Shown here: piece by piece, positions 33,553-41,419 of the stretch
Layout: each line of letters starts with the position of its first letter
How positions within the stretch are numbered: position 1 is the stretch's first letter
Origin: a virus
Direction: 5' to 3' (one strand)
DNA: 64,000 nt
IMG/VR virus record: IMGVR_UViG_3300042922_000982
Coordinates: 93,407 to 157,406 of that record
Notes under the pieces: model-generated
The model's input: only the letters and a program-made list of their open reading frames with translations
Databases searched by the model: none
What the model was told of the DNA's origin: nothing
Translations under genes and position numbers: made by a program

Positions 33553-33770
33553 CGCCGCTCAACGCGCTCGAACACGCCATGGGCCCTCACGGGGGATTCG
33601 GGCGCCTTGTCGCCGAACGTGGCGGCGACCGTGGGGCTCACGGGCGCGCTCTTGGCGGGCGCGCAGCCGACGTGGTAGCCCCGGCGGGTGTCGGGCTGGA
33701 AGATCATGCCGTGGCCGTCGGGGATGGGCCCCCCGCACGCGGCGCACATGGTCACGGGCACGTCACTCAC
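33540..33770 (-). CDS. small zinc-finger-like protein
   Basis: 76 residues from a GTG at 33770 within the previous gene's stop (overlap 8 nt). The motif CAACGGPIPDG...GYHVGC resembles the PARP/LIM-like half finger (CxxC...HxxC) and is shared with the adjacent gene (CAGCEVPIAG...AYHAAC). Likely binds zinc. Confidence 0.65.
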   Translation of the reverse strand: MSDVPVTMCAACGGPIPDGHGMIFQPDTRRGYHVGCAPAKSAPVSPTVAATFGDKAPESPVRAHGVFERVERRWRP

Positions 33771-34335
33771 CGGGCACCTCCTCCTCGATGCGGGGCGCAC
33801 CGGGGCGCGCCTGGGCGAACTTGCGAAGCGACACGTCGAGCGGCAGCAGGTACTTGGCGCGCGCCTCGGCGATCGCCCGGCCCGCCACGTCGAGCGGCAG
33901 GTTGCACTTCTCGGCGACCGTCACCTCGTCCACATGGCGCAGCACCATGTACATGGTGCCGTGCAGGAAGCTGAGCAGGTAGTCCCAGGGCTCGCCGGGC
34001 AGGTCCTCGCCGCCGTACAGGGTGGAGCCCTCCTCCTTGGCGAGCGCCTGCATGCCCTTCCAGCCCACGGCACACGCCTCCTCGAGCGGCAGGTGCAAGT
34101 CGGCCAGCAACTCGGAGAACCCGATGCCCTCCACCCCGCCGGGCTTGCGGTTCTCGCGGATCCGGTGCTTGGCGATCGCCACCAAGCGGTCCCGATCGGC
34201 GAACAGGGCGGGCGGCTCACACGCGGCGTGGTAGGCCACGCGGTGGTACGGATCGAACACCAGGGGCTCGGTGCCCGCGATGGGCACCTCGCACCCGGCG
34301 CACGCGCACGCGGGGGTGGTGGACACGGCGAGCAT
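33763..34335 (-). CDS. zinc-finger-like protein with helical domain
   Basis: 190 residues. ATG at 34335, 2 nt after the previous stop. An N-terminal CACAGCEVPIAG...AYHAAC finger at residues 9-36 is followed by a helical domain (DRDRLVAIAKHRIRENRKPG, LHLPLEEACAVGWKGMQAL, LLSFLHGTMYMVLRHVDEV). It shares the finger with the next gene. Function unknown. Confidence 0.75.
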   Translation of the reverse strand: MLAVSTTPACACAGCEVPIAGTEPLVFDPYHRVAYHAACEPPALFADRDRLVAIAKHRIRENRKPGGVEGIGFSELLADLHLPLEEACAVGWKGMQALAKEEGSTLYGGEDLPGEPWDYLLSFLHGTMYMVLRHVDEVTVAEKCNLPLDVAGRAIAEARAKYLLPLDVSLRKFAQARPGAPRIEEEVPGE

Positions 34336-34337
34336 CC

Positions 34338-35081
34338 CTAGCCCTCCTGGCCGCCGAGCAGCACCGTCAGCGCGGGCGCCTCGTCGGGATCGGGGCCGCC
34401 GGGCAATTGGGCGTTGCCCGCCGCCTCGATGGCCTGCTCCAGCGTGGGGTAGTAGAACAACCGGCGCGTCTCGTCGGTGCGGTTGGAGCCCTTGACCTCG
34501 GTCATCCACTGGCCGTCCGGGCGCAGGGCCGACCCGAAGCCGTCGGTGATGGCCCACCAGTAGGCATCCGCGCCCTCGGGGCCCTTGCGCGCCTCGACGC
34601 CGTACTTGCCGATGCGGAACGCGGTCGCCAGCGTCAGCATGCGCGCCATCACCTGCAAGCGGGTCTGGGCGAATTCAAGCTCGTTGATCGCCGCTTGCGG
34701 GTGCTCCTGGTAGTGGAGCAAGGTGCGCAGGCGCTCGTTCTCGGCCAGGGCGCCGCTCAACTTCTGGAACGACCCGACGATGTGCGCCATGGCGTCCTCG
34801 GGAATCTGGGCGAATTGCATCACGGGGCTCGTCAGGTGCTCGATCAGGACCTGCGCGTGCCGCTTGGCCTCGGGCAGGGTCACGTCGGCGTCGCGGATGT
34901 CGTGCAAGAAGGCGATCGCCGCGACCAGATCGGCCTGCGCCGGGTTGGTGGGCGCGCCCGCCACGTCCTCGAGGCCCGGCAGGGGGGATTGCTCGGTGTC
35001 GGCGGCGATCGCCTGCGCGGCCTCGGCGGAGGCGGCGTCGGGAATGATGGCCTGGGGCTGCTGGTCGTCGGTGTTGGGCAT
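34338..35081 (-). CDS. hypothetical helical protein
   Basis: 247 residues with a CCGAAAGGATCC leader. Acidic N-terminus, then helices (LVAAIAFLHDIRDADVTLPE, AHIVGSFQKLSGALAENERL) and a C-terminal domain GADAYWWAITDGFGSALRPD...RRLFYYPTLEQAIEAA. It is preceded by a perfect TATAGGG palindrome. No family recognised. Confidence 0.75.
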   Translation of the reverse strand: MPNTDDQQPQAIIPDAASAEAAQAIAADTEQSPLPGLEDVAGAPTNPAQADLVAAIAFLHDIRDADVTLPEAKRHAQVLIEHLTSPVMQFAQIPEDAMAHIVGSFQKLSGALAENERLRTLLHYQEHPQAAINELEFAQTRLQVMARMLTLATAFRIGKYGVEARKGPEGADAYWWAITDGFGSALRPDGQWMTEVKGSNRTDETRRLFYYPTLEQAIEAAGNAQLPGGPDPDEAPALTVLLGGQEG

Positions 35082-35112
35082 CGGGGGATCCTTTCGGTAG
35101 GGGGTAGACGGG

Positions 35113-35130
35113 TATAGGGCTGTCCCTATA
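35113..35130. promoter_or_regulatory. TATAGGG palindrome, operator or promoter candidate
   Basis: TATAGGG-CTGT-CCCTATA is a perfect 7-bp inverted repeat with a 4-nt spacer between genes 35138-35560 and 34338-35081. The half-site CCCTATA recurs twice at about 35852-35872 in the large intergenic region. Confidence 0.5.
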
Positions 35131-35137
35131 GGGGGGA

Positions 35138-35560
35138 TTACAACTTCTCGGCCGCTTCGATGAGCTTGCCCAGGGCGATCGCCGCCTCTTGCGGGCTGCT
35201 CGAATCCTTGGCCATGCGCGCCAGCTTGAGCACGCGCGCCACCTCCATCGGGCGATCGGCGTCGCGCATGCGCTTATAGCCGTGCTCGATCAGGTACTCC
35301 TCGGCGATCCGCTTGCTGTTCGCCAGCACCGCCTGGCGCACCGTGGCGTCGTAGTCGCGGCCGATCCTGTGCAGCCGGGCGCGGGCGTCGAGCCAGAACC
35401 AGGTGAGCACCAGGCACACCACCATGGCGGCCAGGTAGCCGATCAGGTACGTCATCGCCGAATTGTTGGCGCTCACGGTGGCGGCCTTGGCGGCCTCGAA
35501 GGCGGCCTGCAACGCCACGGGGTCGAGGCTCGGAGTGGGGACAGGGGTCGGAATGAGCAT
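35138..35560 (-). CDS. membrane-anchored hypothetical protein
   Basis: 140 residues. One hydrophobic span (YLIGYLAAMVVCLVLTWFWL) at about 38-58, then a basic helical domain (ARLHRIGRDYDATVRQAVL, IAEEYLIEHGYKRMRDAD). It is the first gene after the 367-bp control region, so it probably heads a transcription unit. Confidence 0.75.
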   Translation of the reverse strand: MLIPTPVPTPSLDPVALQAAFEAAKAATVSANNSAMTYLIGYLAAMVVCLVLTWFWLDARARLHRIGRDYDATVRQAVLANSKRIAEEYLIEHGYKRMRDADRPMEVARVLKLARMAKDSSSPQEAAIALGKLIEAAEKL

Positions 35561-35927
35561 CGGTGGGGCCTTTACACATGTACGGGGCTGGTCAAAAGCC
35601 CTTGGTCGGTAGTCTATAGGAAAAGAAGCGCCGAATGTGGCGTTTTGCCACGTCAGGTAAAAAAATGGTCAGGGTCAAGTGCCCCCGCCGCCGCTTGCCG
35701 ATCGCCTAGTCTTTTCACAAGTCGCGGGCCAGGCGAAACCGATCGCCTCGTCTTTCAAGTGGGTCGCTGGCGCGGCGATCGCCCGGTCTTGCGCATGGGT
35801 AGCCCGTGGGGTTCGACGAGCGCGATCGCCGTGCGTGTCGTGTGCTACTACCCCTATATAGCGTCCCCTATACGGTGGGACACTACCGCTTAGGTGCTAC
35901 CCCCTTGTGGGGCACCCGTGGGCGTGG
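35561..35927. promoter_or_regulatory. 367-bp intergenic control region
   Basis: No ORF of note. It contains three copies of a 28-29-bp element (35698-35803), two CCCCTATA half-sites near 35852-35872, a 5-bp hairpin GTGGC/GCCAC near 35637-35652, and AT-rich tracts (GGTAAAAAAATGG). On the minus strand TTGACC occurs near 35592-35597 and 35672-35677. It is a plausible promoter/operator hub for the 35.5 kb leftward operon. Confidence 0.55.
35698..35803. repeat. three imperfect direct repeats
   Basis: The units start at about 35698, 35739 and 35775 and share CCGATCGCCT-GTCTTT-CAAGT-GTCGC with small changes. Spacing is 41 and 36 bp. Two contain ATCGCC cores and a TTGAAA/TTGTGA-like hexamer on the minus strand. 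They could be regulator sites or repeated promoters. Confidence 0.55.
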
Positions 35928-36377
35928 CTATTCCCAGGCCAGGTAGTGGTTGTGGGCCCAGCCGCCTTCACGGATCACCATGGGGGCGGTGTCGCCCTTC
36001 TGACGGCCGCAGTAGTCGGGGCCGCAGGCTTGGTTGAGCGTGAGGTCCTCGTAACGCCAGATGACGTGGAATTCGGCGGGGTGGTAGTCGCTGTCGGTGC
36101 GCGTGGTGTAGCCGACCGTGGTGGTGGTGCGGTTGCCCTTGCTGTCCGTGGTGGTCCGGGTGATGGGCACCTGGCGCGTGGTGATCTCGGTGCGCGGCGG
36201 GACGTAGTGAAGGGCCGTGACGGTGGCGGTCACGTCGGCGACGATCTTGCTGGTGGCGGCGTTGCCGACGGCGAAGGCGATCAGGCCGACCGTGGCGACG
36301 GCGACGGCTATCACGCAGACGTCGAAGGCGGTGGGCCGATCGCCGGGGCGGCGGCGGGGGCGGGGTTGGTGTCCCAT
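35928..36377 (-). CDS. membrane-anchored protein
   Basis: 149 residues. A basic N-terminus and one span (CVIAVAVATVGLIAFAVG) at 20-40. The exported part contains VPPRTEITTRQVPITRTTTD and FHVIWRYEDLTLNQACGPDY. The pattern of TxxxYVPP..TE..T.Q resembles the lipoprotein 31816-32160, suggesting related envelope proteins. ATG with a GGAGAACCGCC leader. Confidence 0.75.
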   Translation of the reverse strand: MGHQPRPRRRPGDRPTAFDVCVIAVAVATVGLIAFAVGNAATSKIVADVTATVTALHYVPPRTEITTRQVPITRTTTDSKGNRTTTTVGYTTRTDSDYHPAEFHVIWRYEDLTLNQACGPDYCGRQKGDTAPMVIREGGWAHNHYLAWE

Positions 36378-36410
36378 GGCGGCGGTTCTCCGGGGGGGTG
36401 AGGGGGCGAT

Positions 36411-36758
36411 CTAGTGGACGTGGGGGGCGCCGACGGCGTACTGGGCGATGCGCTCGCCGCTCAGGGTGTGGGGGCCTTCGCCTTTGAGCAAGCACAGGCC
36501 GTTCTCCAGGCGCCGGACGATCGCATCGATGCCGTCAAGCTCGGAGCCGACCTCGTGCACCACCTGGGATACCGACGGGGTGGGCCGGGGGGCGACGGCC
36601 TCGAGCGTCTTGCTGAGCATGGGGCCGAACAGGGCGCTCTCGATGGCGCCCAGGCGGTCGTGAATGTTGGCGGCCTTGCGCAAGTTGTCCTCGGCGGCGA
36701 TCGGCAGGGCCTGGAGGGTGGGCAGGCCGCTCACGGTGGCCATGGGGAGGTTGCTCAT
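36411..36758 (-). CDS. hypothetical helical protein
   Basis: 115 residues with a CCCCGAAAGGACGAG leader identical in style to the next upstream gene. Helical segments DNLRKAANIHDRLGAIESAL and VVHEVGSELDGIDAIVRRLE. It shares a weak pattern with 36788-37060 (LPxL...AA...L...A.RI.xAxxG), so the two may be distant paralogues. Confidence 0.7.
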   Translation of the reverse strand: MSNLPMATVSGLPTLQALPIAAEDNLRKAANIHDRLGAIESALFGPMLSKTLEAVAPRPTPSVSQVVHEVGSELDGIDAIVRRLENGLCLLKGEGPHTLSGERIAQYAVGAPHVH

Positions 36759-36787
36759 GGTGGTGTCTCGTCCTTTCGGGGTGGGGG

Positions 36788-37060
36788 TTACTTGTGGGAG
36801 GTCGGGGTCAATTCGAGCGCCGCCTCGATGCGCGACAAGGTGGCCTCGGTCATGCGGAGCAGGTCGCGGGTCTCGCACAGCCCGCCGTAGAGCGTGGCGT
36901 CGTAGCTCTTGGCGCAATCGTCGCCCTTCTGGCCGCCGACCATGGCCGTTTCGATGCGGTGGGCCATGGTGTTGAGGCGCTGGGCTGCGACCGCGATGGC
37001 CGCCGCGAGCGAGGGGATACCGGGCTGGCTGGGGGTGTCGGGCTTGGCGGGCAGGTTCAT
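36788..37060 (-). CDS. hypothetical helical protein
   Basis: 90 residues. ATG at 37060 with a CCCCGAAAGGACGAGAACC leader. Helices IPSLAAAIAVAAQRLNTMAH and LLRMTEATLSRIEAALELT, with two Cys (DDCAK, LCETR). Overlaps the upstream gene by 4 nt. Function unknown. Confidence 0.7.
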   Translation of the reverse strand: MNLPAKPDTPSQPGIPSLAAAIAVAAQRLNTMAHRIETAMVGGQKGDDCAKSYDATLYGGLCETRDLLRMTEATLSRIEAALELTPTSHK

Positions 37061-37422
37061 GACGGGTTCTCGTCCTTTCGGGGCTTGGGGGGCTTCTTGC
37101 GGTTGCGGCGCCGCCGCTTGCGCAAAATTCGGGGGTCCTCGGGGCTCTTCAAGCCGGGCATCTGCACGCGGGTGGGCGCCCCGCACGCCCGGCACACGCT
37201 CGCCGGGAACATGCTGTTGTCGAGGCGGCGGCAGGCGTCGCAGTACCGGCTCGGCGGGTAGTCGTATTTCGGCACGTACGGCGCGGGCGGCTTGGGCGGG
37301 TTGTAGTACGCCTGCTCGCATTTCCGGTGCATGGTGTTGTTCTTGCTACGGAGCCGCTGCTTGCAATACTCGCACTTCTTCGCCGTACCGGCAGGCGTAT
37401 GGGGCGGGGCCTCGTGTTCCAT
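37057..37422 (-). CDS. double zinc-ribbon protein with basic tail
   Basis: 121 residues. CEYCKQRLRSKNNTMHRKC and YCDACRRLDNS...VCRACGAPT give two C-type ribbons, and the tail ILRKRRRRNRKKPPKPRK is very basic. Likely nucleic-acid binding. Lies directly after thymidylate kinase. Confidence 0.75.
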   Translation of the reverse strand: MEHEAPPHTPAGTAKKCEYCKQRLRSKNNTMHRKCEQAYYNPPKPPAPYVPKYDYPPSRYCDACRRLDNSMFPASVCRACGAPTRVQMPGLKSPEDPRILRKRRRRNRKKPPKPRKDENPS

Positions 37423-37428
37423 GGGCCC

Positions 37429-38100
37429 TCAATCGATCGGGGACATCAGCTTGCGCTCGACGAGGTGGGCGCGCAGGTGCTCGATGATCTCGGCGCGGAC
37501 CGCCACCTGGCTCTGCGAGGCGTCGATCACCCGGAACCGGGTGTGCCGCGCGGCCAACGCCAAGTACCCTCGGCGCACCTTCTCGAAGAAGACCCGGCTC
37601 TCCGAATCCAGCCGATCCGCCTTGGACGCCATCTTCATCCGCTCGGAGGCGATCGCCGGATCGATGTCCAGCACGAACGTCAGGTCCGGCAGCGTGCCCT
37701 GGGTCGCCCACGCGTTCATCTGCTCCACCATCCCCAGGTCGTGGTGACGGCCATAAGCCTGATAGGCGGTCGAGCTATCGATGTAGCGATCGCACACCAC
37801 CACCTGCCCGTCTTGAATGGCGGGCTTGATGACCGTGTGGTAGTGCTGCGCCCGCGAGGCCATGTACAGGTACAACTCGGCCGTGGGCGTCCACAGGCAC
37901 TCGGGGTCGAGCAGGAGCGTGCGCACCTTGTCGGATAACACGGTCCCGCCGGGCTCGCGCGTGCCGGTGAACAGGATGCCCTGCACCGCCAGGTAATGCC
38001 CGACCCCCCGGATGGCGTCGGTCTTGCCCGCCCCGTCGATGCCCTCGAAGGTGATCAAGGTGCCGGGCCGGGGGCCGCGAACGTGAGGGTGACTACCCAT
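37429..38100 (-). CDS. tmk: thymidylate kinase
   Basis: 223 residues, the usual length. P-loop FEGIDGAGKT at residues 18-27, REPGGT near 48 (dTMP-binding loop), DRYIDSSTAYQ near 104 (DRY motif), and a LID-like region RMKMASKADRLD. Converts dTMP to dTDP with ATP. With ThyX at 54-55 kb it gives the phage its own route from dUMP to dTDP. The N-terminus has about 12 extra residues before the first strand. Confidence 0.93.
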   Translation of the reverse strand: MGSHPHVRGPRPGTLITFEGIDGAGKTDAIRGVGHYLAVQGILFTGTREPGGTVLSDKVRTLLLDPECLWTPTAELYLYMASRAQHYHTVIKPAIQDGQVVVCDRYIDSSTAYQAYGRHHDLGMVEQMNAWATQGTLPDLTFVLDIDPAIASERMKMASKADRLDSESRVFFEKVRRGYLALAARHTRFRVIDASQSQVAVRAEIIEHLRAHLVERKLMSPID

Positions 38101-38395
38101 GGGGGGCCTCCTGGGGGGTGAGCGTGTGCATGCGCCAACTGTTGTCCGAGCGGCGCGTGAGCACCAGGCGCGTGCCCTCGACGATCTCGTCGTGAATACG
38201 GATGCAGCCCTGGCACCGCTGGCCGTCGGTGAACGGCATGGCGATGAGCGTGCCTGCGATGTTGCGCTGCGCGCTGCACACCCCCTGGCCGCCCCGCAGG
38301 TGGATGCCGCCGATCTTGACCTCGCAGACCGCCACCAGGTGGGCCTTGCCCGTCCGGCCGACGCGCCACGCCAGGTGCGGGATCGCCACGCTCAT
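38093..38395 (-). CDS. hypothetical protein with Cys pair
   Basis: 100 residues, overlapping tmk by 8 nt. Beta-rich (HLVAVCEVKIGGIHLRGG, TRLVLTRRSDNSWRMHTL) with GQRCQGCIRIH that may form half of a metal site together with GVCSAQR. No family recognised. Confidence 0.7.
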   Translation of the reverse strand: MSVAIPHLAWRVGRTGKAHLVAVCEVKIGGIHLRGGQGVCSAQRNIAGTLIAMPFTDGQRCQGCIRIHDEIVEGTRLVLTRRSDNSWRMHTLTPQEAPHG

Positions 38396-38985
38396 CCCCC
38401 GGTGACCTCGGGCTCGCCCTTGTCCATCAGCATCGTCATGGCCGTCGCCCAGGCGTAGTAGTCGGCGATCACGACGACCGAGATGTGCGCGAACAGGGCC
38501 CGCTCGCGGTCCTCTAGCTCGTCGAAGTGCCGGTATTCGGGCTTCACGTAGCGATCCTGCGCCACCATGCCCTCCCTCCAGGCCGCGTGCACCCGGCGGG
38601 CGCCCTCGACCCGGCAGTAGGCCCCGAGCATCACGTCGAGGCCCTGGGGCTCGAACGGCACCACGTAGGACGGCGCCAGGTAGGCGGGCTGCGTGAGCGG
38701 GAACGTGATCAGCCGCTTAGCGGTGAGCCGGTCGCACAGGGCGTCAAGGTCGACCAGCCAGCCGTTCATGGCCTCGAAGGCGATGTGCGCGTCCAGCTTC
38801 TGATCGAGCTTGTCGAGCTTGCCCCACTCGCGCCGCTCGGGGGCCACGACGCGCTCTTGAAGCGCCATGGCCGCAAGCCAGGCCGTGTGCACCACCCGCC
38901 CGCCGTGATCGGCGGCATAGCGCAGGTGCACGATCCGATCCGCCATCGAGAGCGGGCTCTTGGCGGTGTGCGTCACCTTCTCCAC
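38392..38985 (-). CDS. internally duplicated protein
   Basis: 197 residues made of two related halves of about 60 residues: RVVHTAWLAAMALQERVVAP followed by LDKLDQKLDAHIA, and RRVHAAWREGMVAQDRYVKP followed by LEDRERALFAHIS. The HxAW...M....R.....P....LxxxxxxLxxHI pattern is reminiscent of the RyR-domain repeat found in phage proteins, but the match is weak. Function unknown. Confidence 0.75.
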   Translation of the reverse strand: MEKVTHTAKSPLSMADRIVHLRYAADHGGRVVHTAWLAAMALQERVVAPERREWGKLDKLDQKLDAHIAFEAMNGWLVDLDALCDRLTAKRLITFPLTQPAYLAPSYVVPFEPQGLDVMLGAYCRVEGARRVHAAWREGMVAQDRYVKPEYRHFDELEDRERALFAHISVVVIADYYAWATAMTMLMDKGEPEVTGG

Positions 38986-38988
38986 GGC

Positions 38989-39576
38989 CTACGCCTCCGG
39001 GCGGGCGTAGTGGTTGGCCGCGTGCGCGATCGCCACCGGCGGCAGGGCCGGGGCCTTGCGCGAATCCGCGCGGCGCACGGCCACCTCGGCGTCGGGGGCG
39101 CCCTGCGGCGGGCGCGCGCCCGCGTGCGCCCAGTTGAGCGCGATCGCCAGCACGGCGGCGGCCACGGCGGCGGGATCCCAGGCGTTGCCGGTGTAGGTGT
39201 AGGTCCGCACCATCGGGTGGTGGTACAGCGGCATCACGCAATCGCTCGGGTGCGCCGGGGCCCCATTCGGGAGCGCCACCAGCTCACCCTCGCGGGCAAT
39301 CAGCAGCACGCGGCGCTGGTACGCCACCGCCATGCCAATTTCCGAGTGCGTGCCCTTGCCGCCGCCGGGCAAGTAGACGAACACGACGTCCGCGTCGCGC
39401 ACACCCGCCTCTTCGGCCAGGGCGATCTCGGCGGGCGTCATCGCCGGGCGATCCGGGTGATCCGGGTGGTGAATCGACCAATCGTAGGTGTTGACGTGCC
39501 CGGCGTCGACCAGGGCCTTGTTGACGGCCGCCACGATCTCGACGTTGGCGAACCCGGTGGCGAAGTAGTACTTCAC
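38989..39576 (-). CDS. nucleoside 2-deoxyribosyltransferase-like protein
   Basis: 195 residues from a GTG with an ACCGAAAGGAGCC leader. The fold signature is a first strand MKYYFATGFANVEIVAAVN, AGVRDADVVFVYLPGGGKGT and THSEIGMAVAYQRRVLLI, where the Glu of HSEIG corresponds to the catalytic Glu of the NDT/Rcl fold. These enzymes move deoxyribose between bases or cleave nucleotide glycosidic bonds. Neighbouring tmk supports a nucleotide role. The last 60 residues are an extra Ala/Pro tail. Confidence 0.75.
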   Translation of the reverse strand: MKYYFATGFANVEIVAAVNKALVDAGHVNTYDWSIHHPDHPDRPAMTPAEIALAEEAGVRDADVVFVYLPGGGKGTHSEIGMAVAYQRRVLLIAREGELVALPNGAPAHPSDCVMPLYHHPMVRTYTYTGNAWDPAAVAAAVLAIALNWAHAGARPPQGAPDAEVAVRRADSRKAPALPPVAIAHAANHYARPEA

Positions 39577-39594
39577 GACGGCTCCTTTCGGTAC

Positions 39595-39628
39595 GGCAAA
39601 ACCCCAGACACACGCCTGGGGTTTTGCC
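39595..39628 (-). terminator. 13-bp hairpin in the leader of the NDT-like gene
   Basis: GGCAAAACCCCAG and CTGGGGTTTTGCC form a perfect stem with an 8-nt loop; T residues lie in the descending arm. It lies only 19 nt before the start codon, so it may be an attenuator or a bidirectional barrier rather than an operon end. Confidence 0.6.
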
Positions 39629-39883
39629 AGGTGGAAAAGCCAGCCCGCTGCCTGTGATGCGCTAGGGACGCGGCAATCGGGCGGCTATTGAAAAATTGTT
39701 GTCCGGGTGCTAATCCGGCAATCGAGGGCTATCTTAGCTCGCGCCATGAACGCGCACGAGTGATCACGGTCATAAACAGGGCGATTCGTAACATGAAAGT
39801 GCTCGTCAAGGTGTCGCCCCGCTTTACCCAACGCGCGGCCCCGGATGTGGTATGATGGGCTCACTTGTTCGGTGCTGAGACAA
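39629..39883. promoter_or_regulatory. 255-bp intergenic region, AT-richer than surroundings
   Basis: Lies between two hairpin terminators. No ORF is convincing. It contains GGCTATTGAAAAATTGTTGTCC, TTGACG (minus strand, near 39803) and, on the plus strand, GGTATGATGG near 39850. A promoter for the leftward nucleotide operon is expected here but cannot be pinned down. Confidence 0.45.
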
Positions 39884-39921
39884 CAAGGGGGGCGGGGACC
39901 ACACGGTCCCCGCCCCCCTTG
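39884..39921 (-). terminator. 17-bp hairpin terminator
   Basis: CAAGGGGGGCGGGGACC and its perfect complement with the loop ACAC; on the minus strand it is followed by TTGTCTC. It lies after the zinc-ribbon membrane gene and ends the 40-46 kb operon. Confidence 0.75.
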
Positions 39922-39972
39922 CCTGCGCCTTCTCTTGCACAACTCTATCGGTTCTCTGCGGCTACTCCGACC

Positions 39973-40170
39973 TCATCTGTGCAGGTAGAGCCACGCCACG
40001 GCCGCGATCGCCACCCAGAACCAGCCCGGCCCGATGCCGCCGTCCTCCCAGAGCCACACGTCGGCCCACCATTGGCGAAGCGCCTCGGCGCGCGTCGCGC
40101 AATGGGCGCATGGCGAGTCAAGATCCGCGCTTTCCCGGTGGCAGCGGTCACAGTACCTCACGACCCCCAT
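39973..40170 (-). CDS. zinc ribbon plus membrane span miniprotein
   Basis: 65 residues. An N-terminal ribbon YCDRCHRESADLD-SPCAHC and a C-terminal hydrophobic span (GPGWFWVAIAAVAWLYLHR). Starts 3 nt after the previous stop. A membrane-tethered ribbon; function unknown. Confidence 0.75.
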   Translation of the reverse strand: MGVVRYCDRCHRESADLDSPCAHCATRAEALRQWWADVWLWEDGGIGPGWFWVAIAAVAWLYLHR

Positions 40171-40173
40171 GCC

Positions 40174-40542
40174 CTACCGCCTCGCGGCCAGGGCAGCCCG
40201 CGCGCAGCGGTGCGAGCAGAGCATCTGCGGCCGGTTCTCGGTGTAGCACGCCGAGCCGTTCTCCAGGACGACCTGGCTCTTGTCGAGCAGGATCACGGGC
40301 TTGCCCACCGCGATGTGCTTGTCGCACACGGCGCACACGATCCGGGGCTCGGTGTGCGCCGTGATGCCCACCACCTCCGCCGGGCAATCCGGACAGAGGT
40401 CCTCGTCCAGGCTATCGATTCTCGCCTTCTTGATCGTCCGCCATCCCGGCCGCCGCGTGAGGTTCGGCTCGCCCTTGCGGCACCTGTGGCAGTAGATGTA
40501 CACCTGCGACCCCTCGGGCGTGATGACCAGGGTCTTGCTCAT
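40174..40542 (-). CDS. multi-ribbon zinc protein
   Basis: 122 residues. YCHRCRKG and LCPDCPAE form one site; CAVCDKHIAVGKP and CYTENRPQMLCSHRC another. ATG at 40542 with an AGGAGG leader. Overlaps the upstream gene as ATGA. Confidence 0.75.
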   Translation of the reverse strand: MSKTLVITPEGSQVYIYCHRCRKGEPNLTRRPGWRTIKKARIDSLDEDLCPDCPAEVVGITAHTEPRIVCAVCDKHIAVGKPVILLDKSQVVLENGSACYTENRPQMLCSHRCARAALAARR

Positions 40543-40931
40543 GCCTCCTCCTCGGGGATCATGTCCAGGTAGCGCCGGGGGGTGCGGGTGCCATGGTAGG
40601 CGTCGTACGCCTCCTCGAACACCGACGGCGCCCACCCGGCCGCGACCAACAGGTCGAAGGCGGCGGCCACCTCGGCCTTGGTAGGTTTGCCCGGCGGCTC
40701 GTCGGGCTCGAGGGGCTCGGCCCACACGTTGACGCTACTGTGGTGAAAGCCTTGCTTGGCGGCGTCCTCGCGCGCCGCTGCGTCCGTGCGAAAGGGGCCG
40801 CCCTGGGCGAGCTTGGCGATCGTCGTGCCGGGCGCGGCCCCCGGCTGCGTGGGCTGCCGGGTGCGGCACCAGGACGTGTAGGTCTGCCGCCACCACCATT
40901 CGAGGGTCATGTCGGATTCGTCGTTTTTCAT
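40539..40931 (-). CDS. hypothetical protein
   Basis: 130 residues. ATG at 40931 overlaps the previous stop as ATGA, with AGGAGCCCC upstream. N-terminus MTLEWWWRQTYTSWCRT, mid DAAAREDAAKQGFHHSSVNV, and a helical C-terminus (VAAAFDLLVAAGWAPSVFEE). No family recognised. Confidence 0.7.
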   Translation of the reverse strand: MKNDESDMTLEWWWRQTYTSWCRTRQPTQPGAAPGTTIAKLAQGGPFRTDAAAREDAAKQGFHHSSVNVWAEPLEPDEPPGKPTKAEVAAAFDLLVAAGWAPSVFEEAYDAYHGTRTPRRYLDMIPEEEA

Positions 40932-41101
40932 GGGGCTCCTTGCTGTTCGTGATGCATCACGCTGACAACGATGCCGAAATACAGCCAGCCGACCAGGTGG
41001 GCCCGGCCACCCGGATTCCACGGGCGCTCTTGAATCTGGGGCCATGGCCAGAAATCGCCGCCGACCTGGACGCCCAGCGTGATGGTGCTCAATCGGGGCA
41101 T
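40928..41101 (-). CDS. single-span membrane miniprotein (57 aa)
   Basis: The ATG at 41101 opens MPRLSTITLGVQVGGDFWPW; a span HLVGWLYFGIVVSVMHH ends near the C-terminus. Its stop overlaps the next start (ATGA). Good packing supports it. Function unknown. Confidence 0.6.
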   Translation of the reverse strand: MPRLSTITLGVQVGGDFWPWPQIQERPWNPGGRAHLVGWLYFGIVVSVMHHEQQGAP

Positions 41102-41104
41102 GAT

Positions 41105-41419
41105 CTACGACCCCTCCGGATTCGCCGCCGGGGCGGCCATCTGCTTGAGGACGGCCTCCACGCTGTACGTGGCCTCCTCGGCGTCGCGCAGGGCCCATTT
41201 TTGAAAGGGGTGTAGCTCGGGGGTGCCGTCCCGCTGCAACGTCGCGGCGAGCTTGCGCACGAGGTCGACCAGCTCCCGCGAGGTGTGGGCAAGCTCCATG
41301 GCGCGCTCGTTGGAGAGCCCGCGCACGTCGGCCACGAACTCGCGAATTTGCGCCGCGCGCTTCTCCAGGTCGTCCGCTAGAATATCGCCCAGCCGGGCGA
41401 TGGTCACGTCGTCTCGCAA
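41105..41419 (-). CDS. hypothetical helical protein
   Basis: About 104 residues. A TTG at 41419 is preferred because GGAGG lies 7 nt upstream; a GTG at 41407 overlapping the previous stop is the alternative. Helical throughout (IARLGDILADDLEKRAAQ, IREFVADVRGLSNERAMEL, ELVDLVRKLAATLQRDG). Unknown. Confidence 0.6.
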   Translation of the reverse strand: MRDDVTIARLGDILADDLEKRAAQIREFVADVRGLSNERAMELAHTSRELVDLVRKLAATLQRDGTPELHPFQKWALRDAEEATYSVEAVLKQMAAPAANPEGS

